Assembly: GCA_046714175.1 (NCBI GenBank)
Contig: JBKKBI010000025.1
Location: 1-25,470 of the forward strand
DNA length: 25,470 nucleotides
DNA from: UBA11373 sp046714175
GTDB lineage: Bacteria > Actinomycetota > Acidimicrobiia > Spongiisociales > UBA11373
Direction: 5' to 3'
This document shows positions 23,235 to 25,470 of this stretch, piece by piece. Position numbers and translations under genes: made by a program. The notes under the pieces were generated by a model, which saw only the letters and a list, made by a program, of their open reading frames with translations, did not search any database and had not been told where the DNA came from. The first letter of the stretch is position 1; each line of letters starts with the position of its first letter.

Positions 23235-24435
23235 GGGATTGACTATACGGGGTCGGAGTGACACGAGTGTAGTTCGGACCCCGCCCCGGAACGCGAAGAT
23301 CGCGGTCCCAGAAGGCAAAAGACACCACACCCAGGCCAACCCACATAGACGCCACCCGGAACATGGTCGGATAACCGAACCGGGCGACGATCGCTCCCAG
23401 AGCAGGCGCTCCCACAAGCACACCCACGTCGAACAATCCCGTGAAGATCACCGCAGCGGTGCCCCGCGCGGCAGGTCGTGCTCTCCCGAAAGTCAACGCG
23501 AACAGGATCGGGAACCCGTAGCCATGCCCGGCGCCGCAGAACACTCCGGCGATCGCCACCGCCAGGGCCGATTCGGCGGATGCGAGCAGGAGAAACCCGG
23601 CGGCGAAGATCACCATCGCCGGATAGAGCACCCGCTTCGGACCCACCCGGTCCGGTAGCCATCCGGCGAAGAGACGCAGCAGCACTGCGGTGACGGCGTA
23701 GGCGCCAAAGAACCCGCCCACCGATCCGATGCCGGTCTCGTCGATGTACAGCCGGAGGAAGGTGAAGTACGCGGTCAGCGCCAAAGAGAACACCAGGGTG
23801 ATCCACCACAACGGCAGCAGGTCGCGTTGGCGCAGCGACTCCAGGAAGGTCACGTGGTCGTCGGGGTGCGCCGGAACCACCGACTCAGGCAACGGGAGGG
23901 CCAGCAGCAGTCCCACGGCGCCAAGGATCAACGCCGTGACGAAGATGGCCTGGAACGCGTAGTGGGCGAGCAGCGCGTCCCCCAGCACCCCACCCACGGC
24001 GATGGGGAGGAGGCCCGACACCCCGAACAGGGCCAAACCCTCGGTGCGCCGCTCCTCGGGGATCAGGTCGGCGGCGATGGTGAAGGTGGCCGCAAAGAGC
24101 AATGCTTCCCCAAAGCCGTGCAGGATCCGCACCACGTACAACCACGGACCGATCGTGTCGACCGTCAGGTACAGCAGCAGGGCGAGGACATGGACGGCGT
24201 TGCCGGCCAGCACTACCGGGCGGCGCCCCCGCCGGTCCATGGTCCGACCCACCAGCGGCCGGATGGCGATCGCGGCCAGGGCGGTAGCCCCGACGATGCG
24301 CCCGATCTCAGCCGGGTCGGCTCCCAGATCGTCCAGATAGCGCGGGAAATGGACGAACAGAAAGAACGCCAGACCGGCGAAGAACGAGAGCAACCACGCC
24401 AAGACGAACCCCTTCGTCAGCAGCCTGGTTCGCAT
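23197..24435 (-). CDS. Major facilitator superfamily transporter, substrate unknown
   Basis: This 412-residue protein has about twelve hydrophobic helices in the MFS 6+6 arrangement. Motif A is clear between helices 2 and 3 (GRTMDRRGRRP, 63-73) and repeats in weaker form in the second half (GWLPDRVGPKRV). The cytoplasmic central loop is rich in charged residues (around PAHPDDHVTFLESLRQRDLL). The fold suggests a proton-coupled drug or metabolite exporter, but nothing fixes the substrate. The 38-nt 3' end overlaps the nuclease start. A -10-like TACCCT lies 8 nt before the ATG. Confidence 0.88.
   Translation of the reverse strand: MRTRLLTKGFVLAWLLSFFAGLAFFLFVHFPRYLDDLGADPAEIGRIVGATALAAIAIRPLVGRTMDRRGRRPVVLAGNAVHVLALLLYLTVDTIGPWLYVVRILHGFGEALLFAATFTIAADLIPEERRTEGLALFGVSGLLPIAVGGVLGDALLAHYAFQAIFVTALILGAVGLLLALPLPESVVPAHPDDHVTFLESLRQRDLLPLWWITLVFSLALTAYFTFLRLYIDETGIGSVGGFFGAYAVTAVLLRLFAGWLPDRVGPKRVLYPAMVIFAAGFLLLASAESALAVAIAGVFCGAGHGYGFPILFALTFGRARPAARGTAAVIFTGLFDVGVLVGAPALGAIVARFGYPTMFRVASMWVGLGVVSFAFWDRDLRVPGRGPNYTRVTPTPYSQSHAVGDPVPESGE
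23242..23247 (-). promoter_or_regulatory. -10 element of the RecB-like nuclease (leaderless)
   Basis: Read on the minus strand, TATAGT ends 7 nt before the ATG at 23234. It is the best -10 match among the coding genes here and lies inside the end of the MFS gene. It suggests the nuclease has its own leaderless message. Confidence 0.6.
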
Positions 24436-24443
24436 CGGCGGGA

Positions 24444-24449
24444 AGGGTA
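24444..24449 (-). promoter_or_regulatory. Probable -10 element of the MFS gene (leaderless)
   Basis: Read on the minus strand, TACCCT ends 8 nt before the ATG at 24435. No Shine-Dalgarno sequence is visible in those 8 nt. Confidence 0.45.
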
Positions 24450-24454
24450 GGAGA

Positions 24455-24473
24455 GGCGAGGCGGAGCCTCGCC
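24455..24473. repeat. Perfect 8-bp inverted repeat with 3-nt loop
   Basis: GGCGAGGC (24455-24462), loop GGA, and GCCTCGCC (24466-24473) form a perfect stem on either strand. It lies just upstream of the MFS promoter and has no T tract, so it is not a convincing terminator. It could be a protein-binding palindrome or a small repeat unit. Confidence 0.6.
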
Positions 24474-24501
24474 GGATGCCGGATGCCGGAGGCCGGATGC
24501 C
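24474..24501. repeat. Four 7-bp tandem repeats (GGATGCC type)
   Basis: GGATGCC occurs at 24474, 24481 and 24495, with the variant GGAGGCC at 24488. The array directly abuts the inverted repeat. It is a short low-complexity array without known function. Confidence 0.75.
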
Positions 24502-24542
24502 GGAGTGGCTGGCTGACAGGTGCCGCTGAACGCTTCCTTCTC

Positions 24543-24616
24543 CGCGAAAACCCTTCTCGTTGCGCGAAATCTGGGGAGCGCTTCGGCTTGCCCTCGGTAG
24601 AGGGCTGTCGTATCTT
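24543..24616 (+). promoter_or_regulatory. Promoter and putative operator of RNA gene copy 1
   Basis: TTGCCC (24588-24593) and TATCTT (24611-24616) are separated by exactly 17 bp, the optimal spacing for a housekeeping sigma factor. Upstream are two direct repeats, CGCGAAAA (24543-24550) and CGCGAAAT (24563-24570), whose starts are 20 bp apart. The second repeat starts 25 bp before the -35. The same elements at the same distances precede copy 2, although the sequence between them differs. This argues for selection on the elements, perhaps as an activator-binding site. Confidence 0.75.
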
Positions 24617-24617
24617 C

Positions 24618-24853
24618 ACCGTTACCACTCGGGGTGACCCGAGGAGCCAAAGGGGGGCAACTCCCGGAGGAGGCTACCGACCTAGCTCTCGTAAGGGAGG
24701 GTCGCAGCGGGCGAAAGCATCGTTGCGGTCGCCGGGCCAGCTTCCACCTCACGAATTCGTTCCGAGGTGGACGACAGGAGCGCATCGCAAGGAGCGCTTC
24801 AAACGGTAAGCCCCGGGAGGGTGCAGGCTTCGGCCGAGACTCACTCGGGGCTT
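24618..24853 (+). ncRNA. Structured non-coding RNA, tandem copy 1 (family not recognised)
   Basis: About 236 nt with no convincing reading frame. Predicted helices: P1, ACCGUU 24618-24623 with AACGGU 24802-24807, closing the domain. P2, CUCGGG/CCCGAG (24628-24643) with a GUGA loop. P3, AGCC 24645-24648 with GGCU 24672-24675, enclosing a GGGGG/CUCCC hairpin with a GCAA loop. P4, GACC 24679-24682 with GGUC 24700-24703 and inner CUCUC/GGGAG around GUAA. P5, GCAGCG 24704-24709 with CGUUGC 24721-24726 and a GAAA loop. P6, CCACCUC 24744-24750 with GAGGUGG 24764-24770. P7, GAGCGC 24778-24783 with GCGCUUC 24794-24800. A terminal hairpin follows. A housekeeping-type promoter ends just upstream, so it is probably its own transcript. 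Four GNRA-type tetraloops suggest a compact fold. I compared it from memory with 6S, tmRNA, RNase P, SRP, cobalamin, glycine, SAM and c-di-AMP RNAs and saw no match. raiA-type RNA remains a possibility I cannot test. Confidence 0.75.
24808..24853 (+). terminator. Terminator-like hairpin ending RNA copy 1
   Basis: A stem of 15 positions (24808-24822 with 24839-24853) contains 14 pairs, two of them G-U, and one A-A mismatch. It is capped by an inner GGC-UUCG-GCC hairpin (24826-24835). The sequence after it lacks a run of Ts, so termination would be of the U-poor kind described in high-GC actinobacteria; alternatively it is a stabilising 3' end. Confidence 0.55.
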
Positions 24854-25028
24854 CACCGCGTCTGGGGGAAGTCATCCGCCCATTCGATCGTCTGTCCGTT
24901 GCCCGTTTTCCGGTTCCCATCACCGTCGGTGCTGTTCCCCGTTGTCGGTGCTATCGCCCATCGCCCTTGGAGCCGCGCCGAGCCCCTTCCTCCGGTCTCT
25001 GGGGCCCATGACTCAACGCTGCTGTCCT
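24854..25028. other. Spacer between RNA genes, no gene seen
   Basis: This 175-nt spacer has no supportable gene. GTCGGTGCT occurs twice (24925-24933 and 24944-24952), 19 bp apart, within a patch of C/T-rich near-repeats. It does not resemble the sequence upstream of copy 1 outside the promoter elements. Confidence 0.5.
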
Positions 25029-25102
25029 CGCGAAAACCTCGCCTCAGCCGCGAAATCTCAACACCATTTTGGGTTGACCAATGCGCGCGCTCCTCGTATG
25101 TT
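25029..25102 (+). promoter_or_regulatory. Promoter and putative operator of RNA gene copy 2
   Basis: TTGACC (25074-25079) and TATGTT (25097-25102) have a 17-bp spacer. CGCGAAAA (25029-25036) and CGCGAAAT (25049-25056) start 20 bp apart, and the second begins 25 bp before the -35, as in copy 1. This -35 is one base from the TTGACA consensus, so copy 2 may be the stronger promoter. Confidence 0.8.
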
Positions 25103-25336
25103 CCCGTTACCACCCGGGGTGACCCGGGGAGCCGAAGGGGGGCAACTCCCGGAGGAGGCTACCGACCTAGCTCTCGCAAGGGAGGGTCGCAGCGGACGAA
25201 AGTCATCGTTGCGGTCGCCGGGCCAGCTCTCGCACACAGATTCGTTCGGAGGCGAGAGACAGGAGTACCCCGCAAGGTGTGCTTCGATCGGGGAACCCCG
25301 AGAGGGCGAGGCTTCGGCCGGACTCCCTCGGGGTTT
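25103..25336 (+). ncRNA. Structured non-coding RNA, tandem copy 2 (family not recognised)
   Basis: This paralogue of copy 1 has about 234 nt and the same order of helices. P1 is CCCGUU 25103-25108 with AUCGGG 25287-25292 (one U-U mismatch). P2 is CCCGGG/CCCGGG (25113-25128) around GUGA. P3 is AGCC 25130-25133 with GGCU 25157-25160. P4 is GACC 25164-25167 with GGUC 25185-25188, with a GCAA loop instead of GUAA. P5 is GCAGCG 25189-25194 with CGUUGC 25207-25212 and inner GAC-GAAA-GUC. P6 is CUCUCGC 25227-25233 with GCGAGAG 25252-25258. P7 is GAGUAC 25263-25268 with GUGCUUC 25279-25285. P6 differs in sequence at most positions from copy 1 but still pairs perfectly, and P2 and P7 change in paired fashion. 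The stretches around P3 to P5 are nearly identical between copies. A terminal hairpin follows. Confidence 0.75.
25294..25335 (+). terminator. Terminator-like hairpin ending RNA copy 2
   Basis: AACCCCGAGAGGG (25294-25306) pairs with CTCCCTCGGGGTT (25323-25335), apart from one A-C mismatch at the position equivalent to the copy 1 mismatch. The inner GGC-UUCG-GCC hairpin (25310-25319) is the same. TTTC follows, a very short U tract. Confidence 0.55.
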
Positions 25337-25470
25337 CTCGCGTCCGGAGAGTCTTGAGTTATGAGTCTGAAGCCAGACGCGATGGGGTGATCGAAGCTCC
25401 CCCCGGCCGCGGTTCCTCTCTGGCTGACCGCTGACCCCCTTCTCATCTGGCTCTCGACCCATGACTGCAG
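25337..25470. other. Window end, no gene seen
   Basis: The last 134 nt contain no start with a ribosome-binding site, no TANNNT promoter followed by a start, and no RNA repeat copy. Any gene controlled by copy 2, if it were a riboswitch, would lie outside the window. Confidence 0.4.

Noticed and set aside
24618..25336. c-di-AMP (ydaO-type) riboswitch
   Set aside because: GGGGUGA and a CCGA...CUCUCGUAAG stretch recall parts of that riboswitch, but the conserved GAAUCC and CAGCUAAC-type segments are missing and GGGGUGA is simply part of the P2 stem and its GNRA loop.
24634..25357. Short open frames in the last kilobase on both strands (86-196 codons)
   Set aside because: They cross the RNA stems, appear in parallel in both repeat copies by virtue of the repeat, and show no recognisable protein features or ribosome-binding sites.

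Overview
The window looks like chromosomal DNA of a high-GC actinobacterium. The evidence is strong G/C bias at third codon positions, frequent GTG starts, an AdnAB-type pair of motor-nucleases, an alpha-methylacyl-CoA racemase, and promoter -10 elements placed 6-8 nt before start codons, as expected for leaderless mRNAs. The class is not fixed by the sequence; a deep lineage such as Acidimicrobiia is a guess.

Layout. 1-150 is a G-rich edge. 151-2124 is a CHASE2 adenylate/guanylate cyclase. 2193-4684 is a polar amino-acid ABC importer (lipoprotein, permease, ATPase). 4706-5329 (minus) is a SAM methyltransferase, divergent from a tightly packed plus-strand operon: NurA nuclease, HerA ATPase, SbcD/Mre11, SbcC/Rad50, then a racemase whose start overlaps the sbcC stop. 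12947-14495 holds YchF and D-aminoacyl-tRNA deacylase. On the minus strand, 21083 to 14492 is an AdnA-like / AdnB-like / PlsY-like operon with 4-nt overlaps. 21173-22456 is a glutamate dehydrogenase. 22458-24435 (minus) is an MFS transporter overlapping a stand-alone RecB/Cas4-like Fe-S nuclease. The last kilobase has no convincing protein gene but carries two tandem copies of a ~235-nt structured RNA gene.

How the parts fit. Genes for DNA double-strand-end processing dominate the middle: the archaeal-style set NurA-HerA-Mre11-Rad50, the mycobacterial-style AdnAB helicase-nuclease, and a third Fe-S PD-(D/E)XK nuclease, all within about 18 kb. The metabolic and housekeeping genes (racemase, YchF, Dtd, PlsY, glutamate dehydrogenase) are interleaved with them, two of them translationally coupled to repair genes.

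The strongest candidate for something undescribed is the tandem RNA pair at 24618-24853 and 25103-25336. Both copies share a promoter layout (two CGCGAAA direct repeats exactly 20 bp apart, then -35 and -10 hexamers with a 17-bp spacer), a multi-helix fold with several GNRA tetraloops and compensatory base changes, and a terminal hairpin. I could not match it from memory to a known RNA family.
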